DNA of 13,614 nt from DASYYE01 sp035946955 (GTDB lineage: Bacteria; Actinomycetota; Actinomycetes; Streptosporangiales; Streptosporangiaceae), in assembly GCA_035946955.1 (NCBI GenBank), contig DASYYE010000299.1, positions 1 to 13,614 of the forward strand, in the 5' to 3' direction. The position numbers and the translations under genes are program-made. Below, one piece after another: positions 13,504 through 13,614 of this stretch (its first letter is position 1; every line of letters starts with the position of its first letter). The notes under the pieces are model-generated. The model saw only the letters and a program-made list of their open reading frames with translations, did not search any database and had not been told where the DNA came from.

Positions 13504-13614
13504 GGCCAACACGGACACTGAGCGAGGAAGAGTTCCACTCAGTGTTCGCTGGCTTCCAGCACACGGCGTTCCGGCTGGAACTGCAAGACGCCTACGTCGA
13601 GCCGTGTGAGCAGG
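13500..13614 (+). CDS. DUF6879-family protein, N-terminal part, cut by window end
   Basis: A frame from ATG 13500 is open to the window end: 38 residues, MRPTRTLSEEEFHSVFAGFQ, then HTAFRLELQDAYVEPCEQ. The block 'EEF---F-GF--TAFRLE-(R/Q)D-Y' is the N-terminal signature of DUF6879, an actinobacterial family typically near XRE or DUF397 genes; its function is unknown. It starts inside the ATGA overlap with the 68-residue gene, which supports coupling. Only the first quarter or so of a typical protein of the family is visible. Confidence 0.75.
   Translation, partial: MRPTRTLSEEEFHSVFAGFQHTAFRLELQDAYVEPCEQ

Overview
This is a GC-rich actinomycete chromosome segment. The evidence is strong G/C third-position bias, GTG and TTG starts, actinobacterial families (DUF4191, F420-type luciferase-like oxidoreductase, DUF222/13E12-HNH, DUF6879, XRE plus YdcF) and several RsbW-like ATPase genes. 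The style fits Streptosporangiales-like filamentous actinomycetes, but the sequence alone does not fix the family. The window has a housekeeping left half (1 to about 7110) and an accessory right half (about 7390 to 13614).

Left half. It opens inside a large gene whose last 366 residues match the C-terminal, TcB-binding end of Tc-toxin A subunits (TcA), here with an unusual Cys/Gly-rich insert. A DUF72 gene follows with a hairpin at its stop codon. Next is an RsbW/SpoIIAB-type ATPase gene (+). It converges, with only 3 nt between stops, on a leftward LLM/F420 oxidoreductase gene. Leftward lipA and a DUF4191 membrane-protein gene form a unit closed by a perfect 16-bp hairpin at 3516-3553. Divergent from lipA run a YbjQ-family gene and hisS, whose protein has features of the eukaryote/Bacteroidetes-like HisRS type.

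Right half. A decayed DUF222/13E12-family gene begins near 7388, carries two frameshifts (about 7600 and 8217) and loses homology near 8393. A C-terminal HNH fragment of the same family, on the same strand, sits at 12887-13087. Between them lies about 4.5 kb with genes that look intact: an XRE/TPR-like regulator overlapping a YdcF-family gene by 8 nt, a hairpin terminator, and an opposing pair made of a second RsbW-like ATPase and a small protein that appears to start in a TTGA overlap. The simplest reading is a 13E12 gene broken by acquisition of a regulatory cassette, with the gene's middle lost, though two independent remnants are possible. After the HNH fragment come an AT-rich stretch with interleaved inverted repeats and the start of an operon encoding a 68-residue protein and a DUF6879 protein that runs off the window.

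Functional picture. The left half supplies lipoylation (LipA), histidyl-tRNA charging and redox metabolism. The right half is a regulatory island of families (XRE, RsbW-like ATPase, DUF6879 and small companions) that recur in actinomycetes and are poorly characterised. No tRNA, rRNA, CRISPR array, transposase or integrase was seen.
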